DNA from: Malus domestica
Taxonomy: Eukaryota; Streptophyta; Magnoliopsida; Rosales; Rosaceae
DNA length: 64,000 nt
Direction: 5' to 3'
Assembly (NCBI RefSeq): GCF_042453785.1
Contig: NC_091666.1
Location: 18,806,501 to 18,870,500 of the forward strand
Shown here piece by piece: positions 47,961-57,965 of the stretch. Positions within the stretch are counted from its first letter, which is position 1. The number at the start of each line of letters is the position of its first letter. Position numbers and translations under genes: made by a program. The notes beneath the pieces are model-generated. The model ran no database searches and was not told the origin of the DNA. It was given only the letters and a program-made list of their open reading frames with translations.

Positions 47961-48839
47961 GAAATAGATTGATTCTACAATGATCAACAAAACAACAATA
48001 GATTGATTCTACAACGATCAACAAAACAAACATTTGTTGCTACATCTTTGTATCAGTTAAAAAAAATACATATTTCCAAAGTCTTCACTTGAGAAGTTCA
48101 AAGATTGCATCGACACACATCTGCCTGATGACAAGGTAGTTAATCCAGCTTTTTTATAATCAGGTGGAGCATCTAAGAGTATGCGACATTGGCTACATAA
48201 GCAAAATATTTTTTGTTTCCTTCAGACCAGGGACAATAAAAGCAGTGTGAATGCTCACTGAAAAAGTAGTATGAATGAAGAATTTGAAAGATGATTAAAA
48301 TTTATTATTCACTTGAAGACTATGGTTCCCATTAATGTAGTAAAATAACCCATATGAGGGGGTTTTTTTATGGGTAAAAACATGATGGGTTTGTTAGGTC
48401 TTGATTTTTGCATATAAAGTATTGAAGAATAAAGGAAAAGAAAGAAGAGATAGAAGAAAAAAAAAACCAGTGAGCTAGACTGGAAAATAATTAGAGTTAT
48501 TTTGTATTTTTATTATTTTTACTACTGCTGTCCTGAAGATGTAAACACATTTACCGAATCTCATAAATATTGTGTTTTATTTATTTCATTCCATGCACAC
48601 ATCACATCAGTTTCACAACATCCATTTAATATATATAAAGAAAACTGTAACTTTTCAAGAGGCCCACTGAAAAAACTAAATCCAGAAGTAAAGAATCAAA
48701 GACAAATAAGAATTTGCATTACCACAAAAGTACAAAACAATTAAGAGAGAACAAAAAATATGTCAAATATCGAAACATACACAGTTCACACCATTCACAC
48801 CATGCACACTTAAGTCCAACAACCAACTAAACCTGGCCA
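47961..48839. other. Intergenic DNA with a short duplication
   Basis: A unit of about 34 bp, ATAGATTGATTCTACAA then GATCAACAAAAC, is duplicated at 47964-48028. No gene is seen in the rest. Confidence 0.5.
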
Positions 48840-48914
48840 TTGAAACCCATGACGTATTCCCTGATGCAAAATCCCAGCCGTTTCCCCACTTCCAAACGCT
48901 TTGTCCTTACACCT

Positions 48915-48970
48915 CCACGTGTGCGCATACAAAACCACCTACGTGTCAACCCAATATCCTCCACGTGTGC
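48915..48970 (+). promoter_or_regulatory. Cluster of three ACGTG (ABRE/G-box-like) motifs
   Basis: CCACGTGTGC at 48915-48924, TACGTGTC at 48940-48947 and again CCACGTGTGC at 48961-48970 lie 25-80 bp upstream of the TATA box of the GPX6-like gene. ACGTG cores bind bZIP factors of the abscisic-acid pathway and other G-box proteins. Responsiveness is inference. Confidence 0.6.
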
Positions 48971-48994
48971 GCTCACAGATCATCAGTCCACAGC

Positions 48995-49002
48995 TATAAA
49001 TA
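48995..49002 (+). promoter_or_regulatory. TATA box of the GPX6-like gene
   Basis: TATAAATA occurs in GC-rich surroundings. Transcription would start near 49025-49030, only a few bases before the ATG at 49032. That leaves open whether some transcripts start past this ATG and use the one at 49239. Confidence 0.55.
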
Positions 49003-49031
49003 TAGGCCCATTCTCTGCTCTGGGTCTCCAA

Positions 49032-51221
49032 ATGCTCTGCATCTGCAATTCTACTCGTTATCTCTTCCGACGAAAACTCACCGTCGCCGCTTCATCTGCT
49101 TCTCAGCTTCTGCAAAAGCACTTCTCGGCCGATTCCTTGCAGACCCCTTTGCCACCGTCGCGGATTTCTCTGTTTTCGCCGTTGATCAAGGTCGAGTTTT
49201 CAAGCCCGGTTGCGTCTACTTTGCTGTTGAATCGTACAATGGCTGGCCATTCCGAGAGTAAATCAATCCACGATTTCACTGTCAAGGTTGTCTTTTCATG
49301 AATTTTGATTATTTTTACAGTTTTGCGTCAATTTCATTTTCCATTTGGGATTGGGGATTTTTGTTTGTTTAGCAGCTGGGGTTTGCGTATAGTTCTCAAT
49401 TAAATGTTGAAATTAGGGGCAAGAGGCACTTTACCGGTAGTGGAAATGTGTTAAGCACGACGGTATGGATTCAAACCTCGTCGGTGACTAATCTAACATC
49501 TGATCTAACAAAATTTATGATTGTCCAAAAAAAAAAATTGTTGAGATTAGGGGGATTGACTTGGCTTTCCCCTATTTTATTAGAATTCGGGTAATTTATG
49601 TAAAAGTGTGTTCTTTATGGGGTGTATTTAATTGAGATTTTAATTCTTTTAATGATCTATGAGATTTAATTAGGATTTTATATGATTCTCTGAAATTCTA
49701 GATGTATTTAATTAGAATTTTAAAATAATTTATTAAAATCTTTAGAAATCCAAACGTATTCAATTAAGATTTTAAAGAAGTTTATAACATTTTAGATATA
49801 TTTAATTAAAAATTAATTTTAAAGAATTTGAGAAAGTTGAGGATTCAGAAGAAATTTGAGAGATTTTGTAATGTATTTTAAGTATCCACAAATCTCACAT
49901 CTTTCTGAGAATTGAATCAAAATTTTATAATGAATCTCTACAAATCAATTAAACTCTATAAAAATCATGAATTTATAAATTCATTAAAATATCTCACATT
50001 CTCAATTGAATACCCCCTTAATCTATTTTGGGTTTAATTTATCATGTTAGAATCTGGGTTCTGATCGCATTGGTGGGTGGCCCTTGTAGCTAGGGCCTTC
50101 CTCTTCAATCCGCTTTGTCCCGGGTGCAAACCACCCCGACCACGTAGAGTAGATTAGTGAAGAATATCGCCTTTACTATTTATAATAGAAAATGAATTTG
50201 GGTTATTTTAAATTTGACCCAACAAAAATTGATGGGATTGAGTTGCAAAAGTGACATGTGCTATAGGGGCTGTAGGTTGTTTAAACTTCATCCGCAAACC
50301 GAGAATTGAATGCGTATAGTGTAAATCCGTTTACTTTCAGGATGCCAAGGGTAATGATGTTGATCTCAGCACCTACAAAGGGAAGGTCCTTCTGATCGTT
50401 AACGTTGCGTCGCAATGGTACACTATATCTTCCTTCTTCTTCTGAGATTTTATGTGCAATCCATACATATTTACCAAATGGAATGAAAATCTGATAAATA
50501 TGGTTATATTCTCATGTAATGGGATGCATTTTTTTGCCGATCTTGATGCAGTGGCTTGACTAATTCAAACTACACAGAGTTGGCTCAGTTGTATGAGAAA
50601 TACAAAACTCAAGGTCTGCTTTCCTTTTGCCTGTTTGTACTTCATCCCGTGGCTGTTTTCGTAGAAACTTAATAGTCTTGTAGCTCACACTTGCTTCTGT
50701 GGACTTGCAGGTTTGGAAATCTTGGCATTCCCGTGCAACCAGTTTGGAGCCCAGGAGCCAGGGACAAATGACGAGATTGTAGAGTTTGCCTGCACTCGCT
50801 TCAAGGCTGAGTATCCCATCTTTGACAAGGTAAGAGTTCCTTAGGATGTCATATTAGCAGTGAAAGCGTCTTCCTTTGGTTCATTTACTAGAGCTGGAGA
50901 CTTACATTCTTCCAATTTTAGGTGGATGTGAATGGCGACAATGCTGCTCCGATTTACAAATTCTTGAAGTCGAGCAAGGGTGGACTGTTTGGTGACAGCA
51001 TCAAGTGGAACTTCTCCAAGTTCCTGGTTGACAAAGAAGGGAAAGTCGTTGACCGTTATGCCCCTACAACTTCTCCTCTTAGCATTGAGGTGCGAAATCG
51101 TACATACATTCATGACAATTACACTGAACTGAGAAAGTGAATTAGGTTAACGAATTTCTGGTTTGTTGTCTTGCTTCTTGTTTTGCAGAAGGATGTGAAG
51201 AAACTGCTGGGGGTCGCATGA
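49032..51221 (+). CDS. GPX6: Thioredoxin-type glutathione peroxidase with organellar presequence, GPX6-like
   Basis: Six exons: 49032-49286, 50341-50417, 50552-50613, 50711-50829, 50922-51089 and 51189-51221, all GT-AG, 237 residues (Arabidopsis GPX6 has 232). Residues 1-69 are rich in Ser, Leu and basic residues with few acids, like a plastid or mitochondrial presequence. The mature enzyme starts at Met70 ([15 protein letters not shown]). Catalytic residues: Cys111 (NVASQCGLT), Gln142 (FPCNQFG), Trp200 and Asn201 (KWNF); Cys159 (ACTRFK) fits the resolving cysteine 48 residues after Cys111. Plant enzymes of this type reduce H2O2 and lipid hydroperoxides using thioredoxin. Use of Met70 would give a cytosolic form. 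It is the upstream member of a tandem pair. Confidence 0.93.
49420..49539 (+). mobile_element. SINE in GPX6 intron 1
   Basis: CAAGAGGCACTTTACCGG to a poly-A run ending at about 49537, with a B-box-like GGATTCAAACCTC. Flanks GTTGAAATTAGGGG (49406-49419) and GTTGAGATTAGGGG (49540-49553) are a 14-bp target duplication with one difference. Confidence 0.75.
49618..50017. mobile_element. PIF/Tourist-like MITE in GPX6 intron 1
   Basis: The left end TGGGGTGTATTTAATTGAGA and the inverted right end GGGGGTATTCAATTGAGA bound 400 bp of AT-rich DNA, flanked by TTA on both sides (49615-49617 and 50018-50020). Confidence 0.75.
50061..50193 (+). mobile_element. Probable second SINE in GPX6 intron 1
   Basis: The segment CTGATCGCATTGGTGG ... 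CCCGGGTGCAAACCACC ... GTAGAGTAGATTAG is flanked by GAATCTGGGTT (50050-50060) and GAATTTGGGTT (50194-50204), 10 of 11 matching. A B-box-like GGTGCAAACCACC is present. There is no long poly-A. Confidence 0.55.
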
Positions 51222-52213
51222 ACGGGCAGCTCTATATGAAGAAATGAGAGGAATAAAAGGCACTTACTGTAATAAGAATGCATCTATTTGTATTATTTGG
51301 CATCTTGTAAGGGTTGCGTTCTGTTGATTTCTGTTCATGTTTAAGGAAGATTACTTTCAGATACAGTCAGAATTTGCGAGTATTCAGTCATATCAATGCG
51401 AATTTGGACGTTAATTAATATTCGAACTTGAGGCCTTTTTCGAAATTTATGCATTTAAGCTTCGTTTGTTATCGACTCTTGTGGCGGCGGCTTTGCCCCT
51501 CGGAGTCACCCTGTGTGGTGGCGCCTGCTCCCCTGCCCCTTGTCGGCGCGCTTTCACCGCTCTCACGAGTCGTGACTTGCCCCATTGCTCAATCAAAGCT
51601 TCCCCTTGTCGCAGATTTCTCCACCAAGTGCTCCCTCTTTCTAGCTCTCTCAACCATACCTTGGCCGGATACATATTTATGATTTATGGCCAGGGCTTAG
51701 GATCATATTGTCTTTTTCACTTGAAAAATGAATCACTCCACATAATCATTTAGTCTAGCCGCACTCGTCCCCACCTGGTTAAAAGAAAATTCATTAAACG
51801 GAAAAACACAATCCCAGTGAAAAATGAATCATTCTGCATAATCATTTGATCTTGCACCACCCATCTCCATTTGGCTGAAGAAAATTCATTAAAAGGAAAA
51901 ATAAAATGTCTGTAAAAAATGAATCACTGTACAATACGTACCACTGAGTTATTCAAAAATCAATGTTTTTTTCTTTGAACATGCAAAAATGAAAAAATCA
52001 TAGCAAGTTACGATTATCCACTCATGTACGACTATAACCGACCCCGAGCCGAAAGGTTGTGACGAAGGCCCAAGGAGAGACATGGGGGCCTAAAGCGTCA
52101 TTAACATGTTGTTAACAGGTCAGCTTCGAACATCGAATGTGGAAAGAAAGGCATTTTTCAACGTTGTGGACCTTCAGGTGTTCCAGTTTGTTCAGAGTTG
52201 AGAGCAGAAGAGG
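51222..52213. other. Spacer between the two GPX genes
   Basis: It holds the GPX6-like 3' UTR, then a GC-rich stretch near 51480-51600, then AT-rich DNA in which GTGAAAAATGAATCA-like words recur near 51720, 51818 and 51914. No gene is recognised. Confidence 0.45.
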
Positions 52214-54306
52214 ATGACAAGCCAGGCAACTGAGAACCCAAAAACAATTTACGACTTCACTGTCAAGGTAACTCCCTATCTATATCATCTATGTATGTAT
52301 AATTGCATATCTTCAATTAGTTTATGCTTTTTCTGCTCAATTTTTAGGTTGCGATGTAAAAAGACTCTGTATTCTTCAAAAATTTGTTGTTTAAATAATG
52401 ACTAGAAGATGGGTAGTGTTGGAATCATCTGGTTGTGTTCAAAGTTTTCATCTTTTCTTGCAATACTAATCAATTTAAAGGAATTTTTGAATTCTGGGTA
52501 CTACTTATTTTGGGCTTGTTTCGAGAATTGGGAATTTTCCTTGGTCTGGACTCTGGACTCTGGTTGGTTGCCAAGAAAAATAAGGGGAAATATTGTAAAC
52601 GTAGCCTCTTCGGGCCTGGAAGGAGTGGATAACCATGGCTTGCCCCACTATTTCTGAAAAAGATAGATAAATAAATAAATGTTGCTATTGCGTTGAATCT
52701 ATGTCGGAATTAATTCGGTTAATGAATAATTGTTGTTTGTGAATCTTGGTTTTGATAGTTGTGTTTATGTCTGTATAGGATGCAAAGGACAATGATGTGG
52801 ATCTTAGCTTGTACAAGGGAAAAGTTCTACTCGTTATCAATGTTGCTTCCAAATGGTATTATTCCTCGTCTCCTTACTTTGTTTGTTCTTTCTTTTTTGC
52901 GCCCGACAACTATAAGTTTCATATATAAACACTTAGAGAGCTTAATTGGAGATATATACTCGCAGTTAGTCACTTGTCATGTTCTGATTGATTGCTGCTT
53001 GCAAAATTCATTTGGTGCCCTTCTCCCGTTGCATATTCAATTGGATGTTTCTCTTGAGTATTAAGCTTGAAATGTTTTTCTCTAAAGGTGTGATGTTATT
53101 CAGGGCTAATACGGGAAAATATTTTTTTCGTTTTTGTTTTTCCTTTCTAAACGTATCTATTCATTGCTGGTTTTCACTAATTGTGGCAGTGGACTGACCA
53201 ACTCAAACTACACAGAACTGAATCAACTATACCAACAGTATAAAGAACAAGGTTTGCATTTTGATCTCAAAATGTTCTTATACGTCTATCGTTTTGGTAA
53301 CCAATAGTGGCCGTCTCTTTTTCATCATAGAAACAAGTACTCCTTGGTGTAAAATACAGAAGTCCTTTTTTCTTAAAGATAAATAAGAGAAAGATCAATG
53401 TAATATGACTAATTCAACATATAATTCTACCCTTTTGTTTTTCCCCTTTGTCTGATATACTCGGGAATTGATGCAGGCTTTGAGATACTGGCGTTTCCAT
53501 GCAATCAGTTTGGTGATGAGGAACCGGGAAGTAATAAAGAGATTGAAGAGTTTGTCTGCACTCGTTTCAAATCTGAATTTCCAATTTTTGACAAGGTAAA
53601 TCAAGCAGCTGTAGATTAGTTTGTATCTACTTTCAAACAGCTTACACGGTTAAACCTATTGCACTTTTAGGCCAGCCAAAAGGGTTCAACCACAAGGTTA
53701 TCTATTATTTATTCTCTTTGTAAAACGATGGAGAAGGGCATTGCCATATTTAGATTACAAGTTTTAGTTTCAAGATTTGAGATAATGATAGGCTAGTCAA
53801 ATTAACTGCTATATTGTTACATGCAGTTTTAAAATTAGTTTAGAATTTTTGCAATTTAGAATTTGTTATCTTCTTCCCCATGGCCATTTCCTCTCAGAGC
53901 CATTTCCTCTACATCTGAGAGAATGGAGTATTGTAATATGTGAAATTTGGTTTGTAATTTCACCATCTCTCGCTTGTGTTAGATTGAAGTAAACGGTGAT
54001 AATGCTGGTCCCTTGTATAAGTTCTTGAAGTTAGGCAAATGGGGATTCTTTGGAGATGATATCCAATGGAATTTTACCAAGTTTCTAGTTGACAAGGAGG
54101 GGAAAGTTTCTGATCGCTATTACCCGACCACTCCCCCCCTTAGTATTGAGGTAAAAACTTGGATGTTCGAACTTTGATTCTCAAATATAATTGTGCTGTG
54201 CTACCCTTGATGTTTGTTGTATTGTCCATCTGTGTAATCATGCTAGCTTTCTGCTAACATAATTATTTTGCAGCGGGATTTAAAGAAGCTATTGGGAGGC
54301 CCGTGA
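52214..54306 (+). CDS. GPX8: Thioredoxin-type glutathione peroxidase without presequence, GPX8-like
   Basis: Six exons: 52214-52267, 52779-52855, 53190-53251, 53477-53595, 53983-54150 and 54274-54306, all GT-AG, 170 residues (Arabidopsis GPX8 has 167). The protein starts [18 protein letters not shown] with no targeting extension, so it is likely cytosolic and/or nuclear like GPX8. Cys44 (NVASKCGLT), Gln75 (FPCNQFG), Trp133 (IQWNF) and the resolving Cys92 (VCTRFK) are all present. [14 protein letters not shown] matches GPX8 rather than GPX6. Exons 2-6 have exactly the same lengths as the upstream GPX6-like gene, so both descend from one gene structure. Confidence 0.93.
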
Positions 54307-55010
54307 ATGCTGAGATGCGAAGTTTCTACTGGGTTGGGTTGTAGTGTAAGCGGTATGCATGTGCTTTCCTTTTCTCCACCAGGAGGGGGAAAAAGCCTTG
54401 CTTTTGTGTGTTGTTGTGCCTCCAAGACTGGTTAAGGACCTAACGTCGTGCCGATGTGTTGTATATTATGCTCCATAAACTGAGCCAGACCAATTTCTAA
54501 TTTTAGATGATAATGTCACCAAGAGATTGAACTTGTGTATTTGATTGTTTTCGATATGATAGATGAGTAAGGTAGATGATGCAACCATACATTGGATTGG
54601 AGTGGTGATCAAGTCATAAGAGTGGACAAAAAGTTTACATAAATGCACTATTTTAAGTACAAATATTTGTGTTTTCATTTCCTAAGTCCCTTTCAATTAT
54701 ATGGACACCGAATGTGGTCATTATTTTCAAGATTATTAAAGGATCTTTCGAGTTCATTTGATCCAAATATTATTCTGGATATTATGCTACAAATGGTACT
54801 TGCAAAAGCAAAAACTCATCCTACTTTACAGATATAAATATTTGTCTTACGGTAAACATTTTCTGAAGGTACAAATTTACGTCTTGCATTCTATGCTAAG
54901 TTATGTTGGAGAATGCGTGAATTCTAATTTTCTCTAACATAAAAGAACATTTTTGCATTATTTGTAGTGAAGAAATAGTAACACAATAAAAAACCAACCC
55001 TGCATTTGAC
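54307..55010. other. 3' flank of the GPX8-like gene
   Basis: It holds the 3' UTR and AT-rich intergenic DNA. No gene is recognised. Confidence 0.45.
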
Positions 55011-55014
55011 CTTT

Positions 55015-55195
55015 GAACACTGACTATTTCTAAAACTAAACACAAGTACTACACTATTTCTGAACTGTATATTGACTATTTCTAAAAATTGAATACAAGT
55101 ACTATCACTATTTCTTAAACTAAACACTAGTATTATCACTATTTCTAAAACTGAACATGGGAATTACACTATTTCTGAAACTAAACACGGGTTGG
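55015..55195 (+). repeat. Minisatellite of about 36 bp
   Basis: About five to six units read ACTATTTCTAAAACTAAACA then CAAGTACTA with variation. No coding meaning is apparent. Confidence 0.75.
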
Positions 55196-55625
55196 TGCAC
55201 GCCTTGCATGCGCTTTTGGTTGGATTTTTATTTTTATTTTTTTCTTTTCTTTCTTTTGTGTTTATCATTAAATAAAGTTGTTGGATGATTTTTGGATAAA
55301 ATTTAAAGTTTTGAAATCCTTTTCATTAGTTTTCCTAAAAATATTTCGTGTTCAATTCTTGAAATAATCAATCTTCAGTTCTAAAAATAGTCATTGTTTG
55401 TACGACATGACACATAATAACTTATCCAAGAAACAAATTGAATAATTTATCCAAATTAAAGTTAAAATCACTATTTCGAAATTAAAATTAGCATAGTTAA
55501 TAAAACTAAAAAATGAAAAATTACTTCATTATTGGTCTTGTAATATTACTACTTAGTTTGTCCTAAAAAAGAATCATGAAACAATATTCAAATAAACAAA
55601 CAATAAACAAAAAATAAAAAATATA
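55196..55625. other. AT-rich DNA with a possible MITE end
   Basis: TTTTCATTAGTTTTCC near 55320-55335 resembles the outer end of the MITE at 24477. The partner end is not clear. No gene is seen. Confidence 0.35.
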
Positions 55626-55627
55626 TT

Positions 55628-56040
55628 ATTTATGGTGACACGAGAGAGTGGGGATAGGTGAAATGAGAGATGATAAGACAAAGAGGAGAAAGTTAAGGGA
55701 ATATGTGAAAGAAGAGAGAGAAATAAAGTTAAATAATATGATCTGTACAGGTGGAGTGAGGGACGGAGGAGAAGAAAGAGAGAGAGAGAGTGATCTGATG
55801 GGTGGATAAATAATAAAAAAAATGTTATTTATGGTGACATGAGAGAGTGGGAATAGGTGAAGGGAGGGATGATAGACAAAGTTGATGTGGATGGGTGCGG
55901 AGAAAGGAGAGTGGAGAAAGAAAGTTGATGGGAGGAATATGTGAAAGGAGAGATATATAGTTAAATAATATGATTTGTATGGGTGGAGTGAGGTAGAGAT
56001 GAAGAGAGAAAGAGAGAAAGAGAGAGTGATTTGACGTGTG
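55628..56040 (+). repeat. Direct duplication of a purine-rich unit of about 200 bp
   Basis: Two units (about 55628-55830 and 55826-56040) each run from TTATTTATGGTGACA(C/T)GAGAG through GTTAAATAATATGAT and TGGAGTGAG to GAGAGAGTGAT. They differ by indels. The long minus-strand open frame through them is a by-product of GA-rich sequence. Confidence 0.75.
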
Positions 56041-56257
56041 GAACCGCGTGTCAATTTTTTTTATTGTATTAAAATATTTTGTATTTTCATTAAAATTTAA
56101 GTGTTTTTATTAAAGTTTAAGCACTTTTTATTAAATAAAATTATTATATGATTTTTGGTTAATAAAGAGTTTGGAGAGCCATTTTCATTAAAACTCCTTT
56201 AAACTAAACCCTAATGGCACATGAACAATCTAGCATTCTTTAGAAAACTTAAATTTT

Positions 56258-57941
56258 GGGTTAATCTCTGTTTACTACCTTGAAGTTTTGTCGTTTTCAA
56301 TATTTGTTACATGAAGTTTTTTTCATCCCAGAGTCATACCTCAAGTCTTAATTTTGGGACAATTTCATACATCCGTTAAGTTTTCCGTTAGAACTTCTGT
56401 TAACTAATGACGTGGCACCCACGTGGACAATAAATGAGTGCCACATGTCAATATGGACCCATTTCAATATTAAAAAAAATTAAAAAAATACAAAAACATA
56501 GAAAAAAAAAATCCCCACCCCACCCGTCTTCTACCTCCCCAACCCCATCAGTTAACTTTTATGGGCATCCTGCCCTACCCTTCCCGACCCCTTCCCTCCT
56601 TCTCCCTCCCTTCTTTCTTTTGCACCCATCCATCCTTTACCCAACCTCTGCACCCATCTACCTATCTACCCCGTTCCCTCCCTTCTCGTCGCCGTATTTG
56701 AAACCCCCAAACCCATTGCCGTATTCGAAACCCTCGCTCCCTCACTTTTCTTCCCTTTCGAGTTGGTCGAAAACAGTGCAAGCAAAAGGGTTTCGAAGCT
56801 GCGGCAGGCCTCGCCGTCGCACAAATGGGTCGGCGTTGTTGAAGGTCGACCGCGGTTGGCGGTGGATCAACGAATCCAGTAGCAGATTACCGTTTCGAAG
56901 ATAGTGAATCACAGGAGATAGATGGACTTGCCATCGAACCTCCATGGACGTTGAATAAAATACAAATCAAACAACCCAGAAGAGATATTCTCTTCCTTGT
57001 TTCTTCAACCCCAAATTTTACCTTTTTTTTTCCTTCATTTCTTGTGAACTTTCTCTCTATTGCTGAAAGGCTGTAGCTAGAGACTTCTTTTTTTTCCTTC
57101 ATTCCTTCATTCCTTCATTTCTTGTTGCTGCCTTTGTGGTGGGGTTTGGTTCAGGGGAGCAGGCCCACACTGAGAGCATTTCAGGTAGGAAACAGAAAGA
57201 GTTTGTCTTTTTCGATTTACATAGATTTGGTTGTTCTTGGGTTTTTGCCATTTTTTTATTTCGAATTTGGAAGATGGGTAGATGGTACAGAGGTTGGGTG
57301 GGTGCAGATAAGAGAAGAGAGGGAGCGGGGTAGATGGGGGAGTGTGTATGGAGGTGGGTGCAGGGAAGAGAAGGGAGGGAGAAGGAGGGATGAGGTCGAG
57401 AAAGGTAAGGCAGGATGCCCAGAAAAGTTAATTTTTTTAATAATGGATATCCCAATGGTCCTCAATCGTCCTCGTCTGCAAATTAATTTTCTAAGGTTTG
57501 GTGGGTTAGTGCAGAAGAGAGAATGGAAGGCTAAGGGAGGAATGGGGAGAGAAGGGAGGGTAGTGCAGGTTGTAGAAGAGAGAAGGGAAGGAAGGGGTCT
57601 TTGCAGAAGAGAGAAGGGAGGGAGAGTTTGCGGGGGGATGAGGGAGGGAGAAGGTGCAGATGGTTGGGGGAGATAGAAGACGAGGTTTTTTTTTTTGAAA
57701 TTTTTTTAACCCCTTCTCTAAAAAAAAAAGTCCATGTGGACCCCTTAATGACACGTGGCGTCCAATCATTGTCCACATATGTGCCACGTCATCAGTTAAT
57801 GGCAGACTTAACAGTTTGACTAACGGATGTATAAGACTGTCTCAAAATTAACACTTTAGGTATGACTCTGAGACGAAAAAAACTTGATGTACTAAATGTT
57901 GAAAACCACGAAACATGAGGGTAGTAAACAGAGTTTAACCC
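56258..57941. mobile_element. Fold-back Mutator-like element (1684 bp)
   Basis: Terminal inverted repeats exceed 200 bp (left GGGTTAATCTCTGTTTACTA; inverted right GGGTTAAACTCTGTTTACTA). The exact 9-bp duplication TTAAATTTT lies at 56249-56257 and 57942-57950, as in MULEs. Internal arms also pair: TGGGCATCCTGCC at about 56563 and its inverse at about 57410. The right arm has about 230 extra bp (57430-57660). The centre, 56780-57200, has mixed composition unlike the arms. No MULE transposase is visible. Confidence 0.85.
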
Positions 57942-57965
57942 TTAAATTTTTATTAAAAGTTTGAC

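Noticed and set aside
48840..49031. Upstream extension of the GPX6-like reading frame
   Set aside because: It opens at TTG (or the ATG at 48849), lies upstream of the TATA box and covers the ACGTG cluster, so it is promoter DNA.
51428..51753. Overlapping frames of 75-95 residues between the GPX genes
   Set aside because: Both strands are open over a short GC-rich stretch and nothing resembles a known protein. A degraded insertion is more likely.
55626..56054. 142-residue minus-strand open frame
   Set aside because: It spans the purine-rich direct duplication and is low in complexity.
56434..56904. Proline/serine-rich 156-residue protein
   Set aside because: It lies wholly inside the MULE, starts in its terminal repeat and is a translation of a CT-rich arm.
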